DNA of 64,000 nt from Trichobilharzia szidati (GCA_944472155.2 OX235277.1:15386804-15450803), one strand, 5' to 3'; positions 47,701 through 60,500 are shown, counted from the stretch's first letter. Program-made: numbers and translations. The notes: generated from the letters alone by a model not told the origin.

Positions 47701-50700
47701 AACGACAAAGTTAAATTGTAGAAACTAAGGATGACATCAGTAAGGGTTACATGTACTGTTTGTCATAATATTGAGCCTCCTAAAGTGAACGAGTTTGGAA
47801 GGAATGAACAATTTACCCAGTAACAGTTTCATCGACTTACTTCTTTTCCTTCACCCACAGCTTGACACCATATTTTCATCTCTTACTTGACATCCTCGTC
47901 TGTTTTGCAATTATCATGTAATTTCAGTAAAATCGTTATTCCTTTTCAATCTCAACTATTTAACAACTTACATAGTTCCTGGCCAATGTTACCCTTAGTT
48001 TCTACTGATTTATCTTTGTCATCATGGAAAATGTATGTTTTAATCTATAATGTAATATTTATCTTTATATCGTTCATCTTGTAACTAGTTGAGAAGAATC
48101 ATGGAAAACACAAACATTTAGTTAATATTAAACTGATACATTTGTCATTCTTCCTCCAATCAAAGGTATTGTAATAATTCACGCTTTGTCGCCTTCTAGA
48201 TAAATGTGCGTGATAATTACATGTTTGCTATGAATTTCCACATATGTTACGCATATTTATAACACGTTTCAGACAAACATCTTATTTTTCCGTCGAAATC
48301 CATATAAAGAAGTAATCGCTTAGGAAGCACTCTTTAATGGATTAATTAGTTTGAGTGGCTGTCTGTGTCCTTGAAACAGCAGCTGCTGTAAGTGCGCCAT
48401 CGACTTTATCATCATTTCATGGTTTTCCATAACACACTGCAATGAATTAGATGTCATGTATCGTAAAACATGTTGGTAATAAAGATTCTATTGACATATG
48501 TTTCATCAGCCTTGGAACAAAGAATCGTTTTCCAGGACTCGCCTTGCAGCATCAATGATTCAGGGGAGAAAAGTCATTAGTGGATTCAAAACTAGTAACT
48601 GGTGTGACGTGTCTAGTCGCTTCTTTCATGCAAAGTGAATTTTATCAGTCAGGTTTGCAATGTGAGCACCATTCTAGGTAGCTCTCTATCACACATTGAT
48701 TTCGCACATTGATTTGACGATATCAAATGGTTGAAAGCAATCGGCAGGAAGCTCTAAACCCCCAGGTTTCTTCTAATTGGCACCCAACAGCGAGGCTTAT
48801 CTGCAACATATAAGGAACTCATGCTCCTTTCTAAGATTCGAAACTGCGTGGTAACGTCTCCGAGTGCAGTACTGGGTGACGCGGTTTAGAATCTCAGATG
48901 GGTCATGAGTTCCTTCAAGGTTGCAGATACGGCTGACAGACGATTGACAACTAGTACGAAACCTAGGTCCAAAGATCCCTGCCGATTGCCTCCAACTATC
49001 TAATATCATGGATCATCGTCGTAGAACACAGCCTCGAATATCATTCACATGTTTGCATGAAATTCAATCTTTGTAGTGGCTTACAACAGAGATGTGAGTG
49101 AAGAATGTTTACAGGCGCTTCATAAATACGAAGTGCACATCCGAAAACATTTATACCTCTCATTCAACAGCTGAAAGGCGAATACTGCCACCAATGTATT
49201 CACGAATGGAGTCCCAGCAAAGAATTTGGAGTGAAGACAGGATTGAGGTAACCTGGATTTAAGAATAAACTTGTGCACTGTGGCGGAGCATAATTCCGTT
49301 GCGGCTAGAATTTGTTTTCGTGAAGTCACACAGTGTTATACAATACTATTTACTGATGACGTTTCGAGCACTATTTATTGTTCATTATCATATCACGCTT
49401 TTCACACAACTATTTAACTTCGTTTATATAATTCCATTATTTTCCATCTCTTGATTTGATTTGTGAGTGCTGAGTCTTACCACTACAACGGACCATCTTT
49501 TTTACTGTGATCAACTGTATTGCGCAGCATACCATTGACAAGGAGAAGACAGGCATATAAACTCACTTTCTTTTTGACCTGAAAAGAACAAATTTTCACA
49601 TGATCTTACCACTATACAATAATTTATAGAAGATACTTTATCCGTCTTCATTACACAGCAATTTTATATCAAGCTACCAGTTACCCACGATTCAACATTT
49701 CAGTCTAACAAATTGTTGCCGACTTGTTCGGACAGTAAATGATATGCCCTCAGAGTGACTCTAGAGTGAAGACATGACATAATGACAACACCATGTCATT
49801 ACAGGTTTTTAGGCCGTAGATGTTACAAAATTCCTGGAATAATTTGAGTGCCGGGTGATACTGATTCATTAGAAATTATTATTAATTGATCCCAGCGTCT
49901 TAAGAAAATCTTGTTTTGATTTTCTTAAGACGCTGCGATTAATTTAAATAATTTATAACGAATCATGTCATAAGATTTCTTAACAGATGACATCATGAAT
50001 GCAAGCCAGATTCTGATTTAGGTCTTGTGAGCCATTAAATATAAAGAAGTAATACTAGCTTCTGATACAAACGAGTGCCATACGGGAATGGTAACAACTC
50101 TATCGTGATATATATACCAGAAACAATGATGTTTTTATAGACGCTCATCTTCAAATGTTCAAAGTGTTCCAAGTAATTCTAGAAAGCCTAAATCCGTACA
50201 TGCCTTCAGACTTTTTAACACGCGGTCTTCCAGTATCAAAACAAAGTTAACCATTCAATCATTTACCTTTATCAAACAAAATTTAAATCCCATGTTGTTT
50301 ATTTGCAGATCTTGCAAACTAGAAATTCACAAACACTGATAATCTACTACCGGTTTCTTCATGCTTAATTCGACTTCATGCAATTGCCTGTTTTATAAAA
50401 ACTCACTGAACTTATCATATTATGCATGCCATATTTGATTTAAATAACGGCGAATAAGTGAGATTTTCAAGCACGCAGCAGATAATTTAGCGATTTTATC
50501 CACGAAAGTTTATTTTAGCATACGGGAGGAACGAAATGAAATCAGTGTCAGGAAGAATACTGATGTTGGCACCTTCACTGATTTTATTGGGTAAAACGCA
50601 AATTTAAAAAATATTTCACAGGTCATATATATAGACTCACATTGAAACAGTTGTTCTGCTTCTATGTAAAAATGAGTAACGAGGGAAACTTTCAATTTTT

Positions 50701-51987
50701 ATTTTGTATCAGTGATGTGATTCACCTACCAAGTTTTCATAATATGGCAATGTTTTTAGGATACTTGTAATCGCATTACACATAATTATGATGAGAAATG
50801 CAGTCAACAGTAGCCTCTTCAAAAGTCGCCCCGTCATCTGAAGTTGTAATGACGCAGTGTCTCCCACAGGTGTGTGTTATCGCAGGGCGGAATCGCCTAA
50901 TAATAATGCATAATCAGGATATAAATCCCTTCTCTGAATCGCAAACATGATATTCCTAACTTTGGATATCCATGATGATTATTGCTGACATACCATTCTG
51001 TAATAACCACATGAAAGCCTTAGATCAAATATTCGATAAACATCACTCACTTTTTCTCAACATGCTTTCAGCTGAAGAAGATGATATGATAAACAGTCTG
51101 AAAAGTGTTTTAATATGATTTCATATAGTTTGGTGATTATATTTTCAAAGCCTGCCTAAAATTATTTACGTAGATTGAATGTCTCTGATTGAATGCTTAC
51201 TGTAAACACAACAGAGTCACAATAAATCTGGTTGTTAACATGAATGACACATCATAGTAGAACGAAGTCGACAAGTGACTTCAGTCATTCATGCATGTAT
51301 TCGTTGTCATTATATGCATAACATACATATTAAGAAGGATATTGTGATGGTGTGATACAGTTAATGTGTGGCAACGAAATATTATTTTCACATATTGCAA
51401 CAGTTGAATAAAGTGTTAGCTACATAATAAAATACATCTATTTGGACGTACTCTTTTTTGGTCCAACGGTTATATGCTGCACTAACGTGTCTGTCACATA
51501 TGTATTCAGTTTCATTTGTTAAAATCAATAATTTCTTAGTTTCAGCCTTCATGAATTGAACTAGAACTAATCCAGTCTCAACCTGAGTATTGTGTAGCAA
51601 CAAATGAATAATTATTTTAATTCAAAACAGTGTTTAACTCACAATTCAAACCACTTCCTACAATGAGGCGTACATGAATGATTGAAGGATATCACAGAAC
51701 ACACTTGAACTGAATGTATTTGAAAATGAATTCTTTGACCCATACATGCTTAACGCATTTCGATTCATAATTCATAGATGTATTCCATTTAATTAGCGAT
51801 TGTCTTTAATTCTTGATTTCAACTTTGATTTTAATCAATTATGAAATGGTAAAACTTCTTCAGAGGAAATGTTTGCGAAAAGTTATAAAGCAATATAAAC
51901 ACCTAGAATATTGTTATACTCACCGTTAACAAGCATAGCAGCAACGAATAAGCAGAGAGAAATATACACCAAATAATTTGAAAGCAT
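35505..51987 (-). CDS. Micro-exon gene B: secreted variable protein (complete copy, duplicated 3' end)
   Basis: This is a spliced gene on the minus strand; the span includes introns. Exons: 51987-51924 (signal peptide, beginning MLSNYLVYIS), 51657-51643, 51071-51051, 50661-50641, 49578-49567, 46300-46277, 45558-45544, 45358-45329, 44719-44711, 43971-43963, 43608-43600, 43357-43349, 42595-42590, 41829-41821, 41525-41517, 41215-41207, 41134-41120, 40242-40237, 39755-39750, 39504-39493, 39213-39199, then the first tail 38783-38779, 37943-37937 and 37797 to ~37565. A second tail follows at 36707-36757 (or 36711) and 35728 to ~35505. Every exon has the same length and phase as in A, and the frame is open from exon 1 to exon 21. 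Intron 5 is longer than in A because of the insertion at 46.7-47.6 kb. Its role is inferred as for A: a secreted MEG-type protein. Confidence 0.78.
36707..36757 (-). CDS. Gene B distal tail, 51-nt candidate exon (open in this copy only)
   Basis: The acceptor is gaagataacag and the donor gtacgtttcc. In phase 1 it reads E-E-D-E-W-C-L-I-Y-F-S-Q-M-V-D-R-G, with no stop and a length divisible by three. The equivalents in A (13641-13691) and D (61762-61712) have the same length but an early stop, and the proximal B tail has 52 nt and a stop. So this is either a 5-nt exon with fortuitous upstream homology or an exon that survives only here. Confidence 0.35.
37565..37797 (-). CDS. Gene B first (proximal) terminal exon
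   Basis: The acceptor gtaattttgatttacag precedes AAGGCCAGCGGAAC. AATAAA signals lie at 37588-37578. With exons AGGAA (38783-38779) and GGTGTTT (37943-37937), the end reads E-E-G-V then a split TAA, as in A and D. Confidence 0.55.
46690..47600 (-). mobile_element. Penelope-like GIY-YIG fragment inserted in intron 5 of gene B
   Basis: The ORF 47510-47049 (153 codons) carries NCVYQFECVCGSKYIGRT, the GIY-YIG endonuclease signature with its preceding Cys-rich CVC motif, then ERKLSTRMMEHL, SSITKHLVDYGHDIDAV and AEACAIRVYKPGLCVQ. This is the C-terminal nuclease of Penelope-like elements. The RT is absent. An AAT-rich simple repeat (46880-47035) lies at its 3' side. Gene A lacks this block in the corresponding intron. 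Confidence 0.75.
47169..47577. repeat. Fold-back of the GIY-YIG segment
   Basis: 47415-47577 is a near-perfect inverse of about 47330-47175, with a spacer of about 80 nt. As a result the same nuclease peptide (GSKYIGRTERKLSTRMMEHL) is readable on both strands. RNA from either strand would form a long hairpin. Confidence 0.75.
48738..48988. repeat. Fold-back element in intron 5 of gene B
   Basis: Orthologous to 4399-4641 in gene A, in inverse orientation. Both arms and the inner palindrome are retained. Confidence 0.5.
49893..49935. repeat. Perfect 18-nt palindrome arms
   Basis: CAGCGTCTTAAGAAAATC and its exact reverse complement are separated by 7 nt (ttgtttt). The matching place in gene A (about 3463-3512) has an imperfect version with a longer loop, and a half copy lies at 56490. 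Confidence 0.7.
51924..51987 (-). CDS. Gene B exon 1: signal peptide
   Basis: The ATG at 51987 opens 21 codons plus one base, beginning MLSNYLVYIS and ending VAAMLVN, then the donor gtgagtata. Length and phase are identical to A and C. Confidence 0.85.
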
Positions 51988-52500
51988 GTTTCGTCTCAGA
52001 AAGAGAAATGATCAAAGTCCTCCCTTAAATAGCTGTTTTCGCGTTAAGCAACCAATAAAGCTTCAGTTTACAACAGAAAGAAGATTTTATAACAACAAAG
52101 AAATCGGTAAACATAAAACAAAGCAAACTTTCAGAATGTTGTTTAGAAATGTCATTTGCTACATATTTGACTTTCATCTTGCTCATATTTAGTTACCATT
52201 TTTACAATCAGTCTGACAGCAATCTCTGTCGCAGTGACAAGAAAACAAGATTCACTTCAACACGAAACCATAAACAAGTTAGGCAGAAAGATATTATGAT
52301 AATGTTTTCATTTCAATATTATTTTTTATCGTGCAAGTACAAAATGACGTCTTACACTAAATCGATCGTTCTATGCAAATAGGGCGTACAAAAGCATGTG
52401 ACGTTTGTAAACCTCAAAACATCGATACCATCGATAAATTATTGATGTTCCTTGTAAGCTCGTTCAGTCTCCACATCATGAGCCCAGCATCTCAAAAAGC
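51988..52500 (-). promoter_or_regulatory. Promoter of gene B
   Basis: Homologous to the A and C upstream regions. TATTTAA lies at 52031-52025 and ends 38 nt before the ATG, with an ATTGG box just upstream. A short (TA)n tract sits at 52515-52530. Confidence 0.6.
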
Positions 52501-52539
52501 TTCAATAAGCAGAATATATATATATATTATATCCTTTAA

Positions 52540-53860
52540 TTCCTAGAGGAACATACGGCTTCAGCCGTTCGTCTCCATTGAGTTCGGTTCTCTGCTAGAG
52601 TCTTCGCCTAGCTCAGAGTTTGCCCACACGTTTTCATCTCCTCTTCACATGACCTCCTACAAGTCATCCTTGGAAGACCAACTCGCCGCTTCCCTTTCAG
52701 GTTCCAATCAAGGGCTTGTCTAGTGATGTCACTTGATGGTTTCCTCAGAGTATGGCCAATCCATCTCCGTTTCTTTCCGCATATTTGTTTCACAATCGGT
52801 TCCTGGTTGGTTCGCTCTCAAAGATTACTGTTGCTGATCTTTTCTGGCTATCTGATCTTGAGTATTGAGCGAAGACATCTGTTAATGAAAGTCTGTAGTT
52901 TGTTTGAGGTGCTTTTTATGATGCACAGTGCAACTCTCTTATCCGTATAGTAGCACTGACTTCACGTTGGAGTTGAAAATCCGGATCTTATTTTTGATGC
53001 TGAGTGCTGTTGATCTCCACACAGGCTTGAGAGTAGTGAAAGTTTATCTTGCTTCCCTGATTCTTGCTTTGATATCCTCGTCAGTTCCGCCTGTAGTTGA
53101 GACGATGCTTCCCAGGTAGGTAAAGGAGGTTGTTTCTTTCAGGTTCCTCCCATTTATGCTGATTGTTGTCTGTTGTTGTTGCTGTTGGTGGTGTTGCCCG
53201 GGAATCTTCGTCACCTAACTCTGTCTTCCCTATGTTCACCTGAAGTCCTATCTTTGATGCTTCTTCTGCGAACTTGTTGCTTTTCGCTTGCATATCTTCC
53301 AGTTTGTGAGAAATCAGACATATATCATCGGCGAAGTTCAAATCCTTCAGGTTTTTTGTGTGAGTCCATTTTATGCCTGTTTCCCCATTGCCCACCGTTT
53401 GTCGCATTATCCAATCTACTGCAATCAGGAAAATCATTGGCGATAGTAGGCAGCCTTGTTTGACTCCTGTCCTCACTTCGAAGGGTTCCGTAAGTTTCCC
53501 ATTGTGGATTACTTGGCATGCAGCATTGTCGTACAGATGTTAGATGAGATGTATAATTGTCGGTGGCACCCAATAGATGCGTAGTAGTTTCCAAATCACC
53601 TCTCGATCGACGCTGTCAAATTCCTTTGCAAAGTCGATGCATTTGAGATAGAGAGGTGACCGCCATTCCAGGCTTTGTTCAATGATGATCCGTAATGTGG
53701 CGTTCTGATCAATGCATGACTTGTTTCTCCTGAATCCAGCCTGTTCCGGTCAAAGTTTTCATCCCGGGCATGTTTGTTTCTCTCCAGGATGATGCGACTT
53801 AGCATTTTGCTTGAGATGGACAGGAGCATAATTCCACACCAGTTCTTGCATTGACATGAT
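52540..53860 (-). pseudogene. Non-LTR retrotransposon fragment (RT and C-terminal domain) upstream of gene B
   Basis: Minus-strand frames give RTGVKQGCLLSPMIFLIAVD, KDLNFADDICLISHKLEDMQ (RT active site as FADD) and, nearer 52.6 kb, KKRRWIGHTLRKPSSDITRQ, with an ending that matches SELKTLAENRTQWRR-type tails. Frameshifts separate the parts. It interrupts the conserved upstream block of gene B, since the mirror region near C (33.1 kb) lacks it. So it inserted after the inverted duplication. Confidence 0.7.
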
Positions 53861-53879
53861 TAACTTTCACATCTTGTGT

Positions 53880-54380
53880 ACTCATTCTTTTGAATGAAGC
53901 ATTATGTATCTAAGTTAAACTTTGTTATGCATATTATTCCAGAGGCAATCTCATGAAATAGTATAATGCTATCAAGTAACACATAAGATGCCATCCATTG
54001 ATCCATAAGGAAATCAGAGATCAAGTATGTACTGGTGATGTTATGAACTGATTTTTCTGAGCATTCTCAGCTTCAAATATTTTGCAGATTTGTGTGTTGG
54101 CTCCCCATATAAGGTTTGGTATGAGTATGGAATGTTAAGCATGTGATATCTGCAGGCCAACGTTCGCTGGCCAACTATTGATATCAAGTGTGCGTCGGCA
54201 GGTGATTGAGCACAAGGCCATATACATGATCGGCGACATTCCTATACGCTGTGTCAGCAACGCATATGTCAAGTGTGTCATGACCAGGTGGCTTACATTT
54301 GTCTGCGATAATGAGTTGGATTGAGAGAGACAGTTCCTCTGGCACACAAATGTATTCGTTGCTTATGTCCTTTACATTAC
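53880..54380. repeat. Upstream region of gene B, inverted copy of 32.3-33.0 kb
   Basis: It matches the upstream region of C in reverse. No coding potential is supported; the short ORFs here are by-products. Confidence 0.6.
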
Positions 54381-54449
54381 TGATGTGTGTTTGAAGAACC
54401 AGGTTTGATTGCAGAAGCAGTGACACAAGGAATCAAAGACGTAATCTTA

Positions 54450-55200
54450 CCAAAGGTCAAACCTAAGATTTGGATGCGTGGACAACACATTCGCTATACT
54501 CAAAAGAAAAGAGTTGTATAAAACTCACAAAACCTAATAAACAATGTCATAAACGCCATCGAAATCACAAGAAAAGAGGAATCTGAGAATGAATTCCTTT
54601 TTAAGACTACTTAGTCAGGCGATAAACCACAGAAGAATAAGAGAGACAAGCTTATATGAAATCAGCTTACATGGACCGAAATATCAATTACAAAATCAGA
54701 AATCCAATAACATCCAAAAGAGAAATTGTGTACAAACACTACTAAAGATCGCCAGGACCCATTGTAGCACTACCACCATAAGGAAAATTCAAGAAAGATA
54801 TTCTATGGGTGTCTTCCAAAACTCGAAATGCACGGAATTCCGTCAAAAGACACATATTCGCATGACAACTCAGCAAATCAAATGCCCTCAAGGAAAACAC
54901 AGAGAAAATTGCCCTAGTATACCTGAGGGACATTCTCAGAAATCACTGCAAGACTCCCAAACTTTTAGGAATTGACATCGCACACAATCCAACAAAATTA
55001 CTTCGTTCAACTGTACGTCAGCAGAAAGACTCAACAACGAAAGAATATACAACTAAAAAAACATCCAAAACAAAATAATGAAAGGGAAAATGAAAAGAAT
55101 TGCCTAATGACAACAATAATATCAATGGTGAATTCATTCTTCAATAAAGCTGATGGCTGGCCAGGCAACAAGTAAGAACCTGTCAGAAGAAGTCAAGGTG
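54450..55200. other. Purine-rich stretch with an unassigned ORF
   Basis: Strongly A-rich on the plus strand. The ORF 54589-54975 (128 codons) shows no motif I recognise, and a neighbouring frame reads GIDIAHNPTKLLRSTVRQQK. It may be a remnant of an unidentified element. Confidence 0.3.
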
Positions 55201-55259
55201 AACATAACCTAAAAGACATTTTCCAATTTGGTGGAGACGAGAATCAAATAAATTAACAT

Positions 55260-55480
55260 GACATAACATGTTTTCGTTAGATGTGACTTCTCTATTCACG
55301 CAGATCACTCTGCATGAGACTATAGACATCATCTGTCAACACATTGATCTTCATCCTCTACCAAAACTAGAATTTGAGCAGCTTTTTGGGTTATGAACAA
55401 ATGATAAACAATTCTAGTTTGACAACAAAATATATCGCCGGGTTGATATGACGGAGACGGGAAGCCACTGTGTCAAACAT
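55260..55480 (+). pseudogene. Penelope-like RT fragment
   Basis: The frame reads FSLDVTSLFTQITLHETIDI, then LPLPKLEFEQLFGL, then a stop, then FDNKIYRRVDM. It is the same RT block as at 30.9 kb and at 1-470, with stops. Confidence 0.65.
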
Positions 55481-55523
55481 TAATATATCTTAAATTCAAT
55501 TGAGATATAAGCCAATGAAATAA

Positions 55524-56074
55524 ATGACGTTACCATATTATTCTGAACACCATCGTTGTTCTCGCTTTATACAAATTCATCAACAACATTAAAGATTCCA
55601 GTATTTTCAATGTTGGTAACACAACTGATGAAAAAACCGCAATACTGCACTTTTGAATTCCGCGCTATCCTGCTGAATGTTCTTATTTTTCACTGAGAAG
55701 GAGACAGTTTTCATAGAATAAACTTCTCCGATTCTTTACTTGGTTATATTGATCGTCAGTAAGCATCACTTAATCATTATTTGCAATGGCTTTTCATTGA
55801 TTGATATTATTATTTACATGAAACGTATTTTGATTTGTTGTTATTCTTTGTTGTTTTCAATGTAAGATGAAGAGAGGGTTCATTGACATCTACTTTCAGG
55901 ATAAGAATAGAGAATGGTCAACAAAGGGTGGAACAGAAATAGATAATAATGTGCAGACAGCGCTGAAGTATAAAAGAGTAATTACTGCAGATCGAGTAAA
56001 ATGTCAACAATCATGAAATTTCACTCAACGTGTGAAATGATACTACTTGCTGTTGATAATCAGTAGTAGAGTGT
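55524..56074. repeat. Duplicated block, copy 1
   Basis: It matches 58602-59185 in the same orientation, with stretches of over 100 nt almost identical, and also the inverse of 30.0-30.79 kb. No coding sequence. Confidence 0.7.
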
Positions 56075-56959
56075 AGGTTTGGAGGTAATTTTTTCAGAAT
56101 AATTATGATGTGAATTTTGACAATAAATGATTGGTCGTGCAATTTGTGAAGCTTTCCATGAAGTAGATGTATCGCAAATGCAGGTATTTATAAATAATAA
56201 GATTTACAGGTTATTAGTGCTTCATGCAACAAACAGTCTGACAATTCGGATGAGACAAGGTTGCTAGAAGTTGTACTGAATGAAACAAAGGTGACAATGA
56301 AATAATGCGGGATATTGTTCAGAGTGAAATCACTGATGTCAATCTATATAATACGAGAAGGATACAAAAACTGAATGTAAAACCACAAAGTTGAGTAGAG
56401 CCACATTAGGAATATGGAAGAAAAAAATTTAGCGCAGCTGGAGTGGTCGAACAAACCGTTACTCTTTATAAATTATTTAAAATAATCTCAGCGTGTTAAG
56501 AAAACTAAAGCAATGTTTTTCGAACGCTTCGCTGTGTAAGCCACAGTTTCTACAGCAGATTTATTTGGATTTTCAATAATGATTCAATCTGAGTCGGCAC
56601 TCAAATTATTCCAGGAAGTTCGTAACACCTACTGCCTGGAAACCTTTCAAACCTTTACTCTCTTCAGAGGTGATGAGCGAAGAGTACAAATTTTATTATT
56701 TCTACACGTCCTTTAGATTGGTAGATTTCATGAACCATTCCATAAAGAAGAAACCAACAATCTTCAGTGGGTAAAGTGTATTTTTTCGAGGCATCATTCT
56801 CCTTTTTTTAATTTGTTTGAAGCCATGGCGAAAGTTGAAGAGAAATAAAACGGTTATATCCAAAGACTGTTCTTGCTCAACTCAGATTGCATACAGTCAT
56901 ATACACATTGAAATATTTGCGACTTTTCACTTGACATTTCTGTTTAAATTATGATGCAT

Positions 56960-57475
56960 CTACAATATTCATTTGAATATTTCGAATATACACTGATGAC
57001 ACCCTCATTGTATGCGATGATTTGAGTCACGCTTGGTCTCTATTATACACTTTAAACAATGTACACAAAAGAATCACTTTCACGATGGAGCAAAATGATG
57101 ATGAAAAATTCCATTATTTGAACGTAAATTTGGAGAGGAAACACATGTTACTTCCAACTGTGTATACCAATTCACATGTATCTGCTAGAGCAGTTACATT
57201 GGAAGTACAGTGAGGAGGGCCTTTGTCAGATTCTGTGAACATGTACCAAGAAGCCTCAGGTTAAAAGATCCGAGTATTTTAGGCTCTTCAATCGCCAATC
57301 ACCTGATTGACACAGGACATCGTGTAGATGTGCTGGAATCATTCGAATTTATTTACGTACAAAGTACATCAGGTCTTCTCAGGTTCGCTGGGGCTAGAGG
57401 AACAAGACGATCGAAGCCTGACTTATGTATTGGAAGCAGATCCGTTGTTGGACTTCAGTTAGCCTTGTGACCCAC
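56960..57475 (+). pseudogene. Penelope-like element, RT end and GIY-YIG C-terminal fragment
   Basis: The frames give YTDDTLIVCDDLSHAWSLL (decayed YxDD), FHYLNVNLERK, and then at 57210-57470 SSIANHLIDTGHRVDVLESF and RRSKPDLCIGSRSVVGLQL, which parallels SSITKHLVDYGHDIDAV and YKPGLCVQ of the 47 kb copy. The middle of the nuclease is deleted. Confidence 0.65.
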
Positions 57476-57479
57476 TTCT

Positions 57480-58600
57480 TAGTAACCCTTTGTATTCTAA
57501 TCTTCTTATCTTATCTTTTCACTCACCTAGTTATCTTTGCTCAACTCTCTTACGAGATGATGTTTCTTGGTCTTCTTAGTTTTGCTCTCTCTATTACATC
57601 ATCATTTTCCCTTCTGACCTCATGTGCACTGAAATTTTGATCTTCTCTTATCTAATTACGTAACTGTTACAAATTTCCTGCAATAACCACCTAACAACCC
57701 CTGTTTATTAATTTTTCCAAGCAACTTCTCTCTGACAATATATATATATATATATGGCGTAACACTTTAAACACCTTGTAAATAACAAAGCCATATTTCA
57801 CTATTTCGCTCTGACAATATGCTTGCTAAAGAAGAAAATTTGTTTAAATTGTACAGCATTTTAATTTTTTAAAGAATGCAAATTTTACGAAGCTGATAAG
57901 ATCCGAATATATATCTCATATTTTTAGTCCGTGTTATATTCAAACTTATCAAGAGGAATAAATGCATGAAGAAGATTGCAGTACAGTCATTTATATAGAT
58001 TTCTGAATGTATTCCTGTAACACATAACTCGACATTGTTTCACTGAAGCTGATTTTGATTTTGATATTTCTCACAGTTATCTCGAAATCTTTTAAAATTA
58101 TCCGTGGGTAAAGGAGCTAAATTCCGCTCTTTTTTACCGAAACAATTCTCTTGAAACGCTCGTAGTCAGATTCATGTGATCAGAAAGAAGAGCTTATCAC
58201 TCTTCCATTGCCACGGTGACTAGATGTCTCTATTCGCTATTTCATTTGACTACGCAAGATTTGGCTTCAACCTCAATCCTTTGATATAGTGTAATTTTGC
58301 TTGTCTGCTGTTCCTATGAATAGAGTTGGGCTCAATAAAATGTTACCCAATTTATAAGTCACTCAGAATTAACGCATCTGTCGTCTTTATAACGTGTCTC
58401 CTTTAAAATTGAAGGCACATATTTACTTTATTTCACATTAAATGCGTGTGGAATACTATGTAATCGTAATTTTCTGAGCCTCTTTCACTAAATCCTTTAC
58501 CACCTTTAGACTGATATCATCTAAGTTTGTAGCTGTGTTATAAGGATTCCGTACACAAACTTGATAACTTATTTCAGATGCAAGCAGCTGTTGAGAAGAC
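57480..58600. other. No gene recognised; (TA)n at 57738-57756
   Basis: A pyrimidine-rich stretch follows the Penelope-like fragment to about 57.65 kb, probably its 3' region, then ordinary AT-rich DNA. Confidence 0.4.
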
Positions 58601-58601
58601 A

Positions 58602-59185
58602 ATGAAATTAATGAAGTTACCATACTATTCTGCACACCATCGTTGTTCTCGGTTTATTCAAATTCATCAAGGCGAATAAATGCATGAACAAGATTGAAGT
58701 ATTGTCAATGTTGGTAACACTACTGACGAGTAAACCAAACTACTGCTCTTTTGAATTCCGCGCTATCCTGCTGAATGTTCATGTTTTTCACTGAGAAGGA
58801 GACAGTTTTCATAGAATAAACTTCTCCGATTCTTTACTTGGTTATATTGATCGTCAGTAAGCATCACTTAATCATTATTTGCAATGGCTTTTCATTGATT
58901 GATATTATTATTTACATGAAACGTATTTTGAATTATTGTTATTCTTTGTTGTTTTCAATGTAAGATGAAGAGAGGGCTCATTGACATCTACTTTCAGGAT
59001 CAGAATAGAGAATGGTCAACAAAGGGTGGAATAGAAATTGATAATAATGTGCAGACAGCGCTGAAGTATAAAAGAGTAATTACTGCAGATCAAGCAGAAT
59101 GTCAACAATCATAGTGGCTAGATTATTATGAAATTTCACTCAACGTGTGAAATGATACTACTTGCTGTTGTTAATCAGTAGTACA
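58602..59185. repeat. Duplicated block, copy 2
   Basis: A direct repeat of 55524-56074. The two copies differ at scattered positions and one small insertion (attagtggc-like near 59115), so the duplication is recent compared with the gene copies. Confidence 0.7.
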
Positions 59186-59199
59186 GTACAGCGATTGAT

Positions 59200-60500
59200 G
59201 CAAAGTTGAAAAGGGTGTTACACTATGGCCAATGTAATAATCTTTTAAGTCGTTGAAAACATCTTGTAGATGATGTTGGTTTAGTCTTCTTCCGATGTCA
59301 AGTCTTTCGATTCACACAAAAACAAGTGAAGTGGAATGTTGACCTGTTCGAGAGAGAGAGACTTCACTCAAACAAGCTTTGAATGGTCTTGCAGTGATTG
59401 TTAATATGTTCTTTAATTCTGGTGGCTACCTTTTTGTTTTGGTTTCACTTAGAACTTTTGATTCAGTTAGTTGAATTGATGGTTAATATCGTGAGTAAAA
59501 ACAGCCTTAAGAAAATATTCTCTCATTTTCACCAATGTAATAGTGGTGAAACAGATCCATGTCATCATGAGCAATGTAAACATGTTTTCGCCTCTGCTAT
59601 TCGGTTGTAGCTAGTGTAACTAAGCATTTGACCAAAATGCGTTTCTTGTTTATACATACAAAAAACACCAATTCTGCCCACGTTTGCCAGGTTAAGTGAA
59701 TAACAAATGCTTTGAGAATTCCTAAAGCTTTCTTTAAGTATGATTAGTCAATGAAGGCCTCACAACTAAGCGAAACACCTTGCAGAATTCGACGGAACCA
59801 ACATATTACACTCTTGAGCTACAAATATTAACTGTTCCATACCGATAGAGATTTCATTAATATTATTTGTTTTATTCTTTCAGTTGCGTTCGTTTACTGT
59901 ATACTGCGGGTATATTCACGGAGAGAAAGACATTTATGAATGATATCTCTACATGAGATTAACAGCGTAAGAAGATTCCTCGTTTGCGAATGCATAAATC
60001 CTCGGTCTGATAAATATACTGACTTGGTGATAGATCTATTTCAAGCATTTTAAAATAATACTATTTCTGTGCGATCTTAAGGATAATGAAGCTATTCTCT
60101 GGGTTCAGCATGCTTTGAAGCAGGGGAGGAGCATCACTGACATATATGCCATATGGCTCTATGGAGTATATTCTTGTTTTATCAAGTATCCTCGTTATTC
60201 TTTGATAAACGATGATTCTGATTTATTGTTTAATTATGGTTTGATATGACATTACTTAATCATGTTGTTTCTGTAAACAATCCATTTATTCTTGCATAAG
60301 ACAGTGTAAAATGTTAATAATGACAGAAGCATTATAGTCACCTGTAAGTATTTCTGCGAAACTCTTCCGCATATTGAATACTGTTAACAGTATAAAACTA
60401 TGTAGTCCACTTTAAACAACCACGATTTCTAAAGTGACTTGCTATAAGGCCATCAATACTGTACTTCTTCCTTCATTTTAGGTAGAAACCTCCATTTTGT
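59200..60500. other. 3' flank of gene D
   Basis: Homologous to 34.26-35.5 kb (flank of B) and, inverted, to 15-16 kb (flank of A). No gene is seen. Confidence 0.6.
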
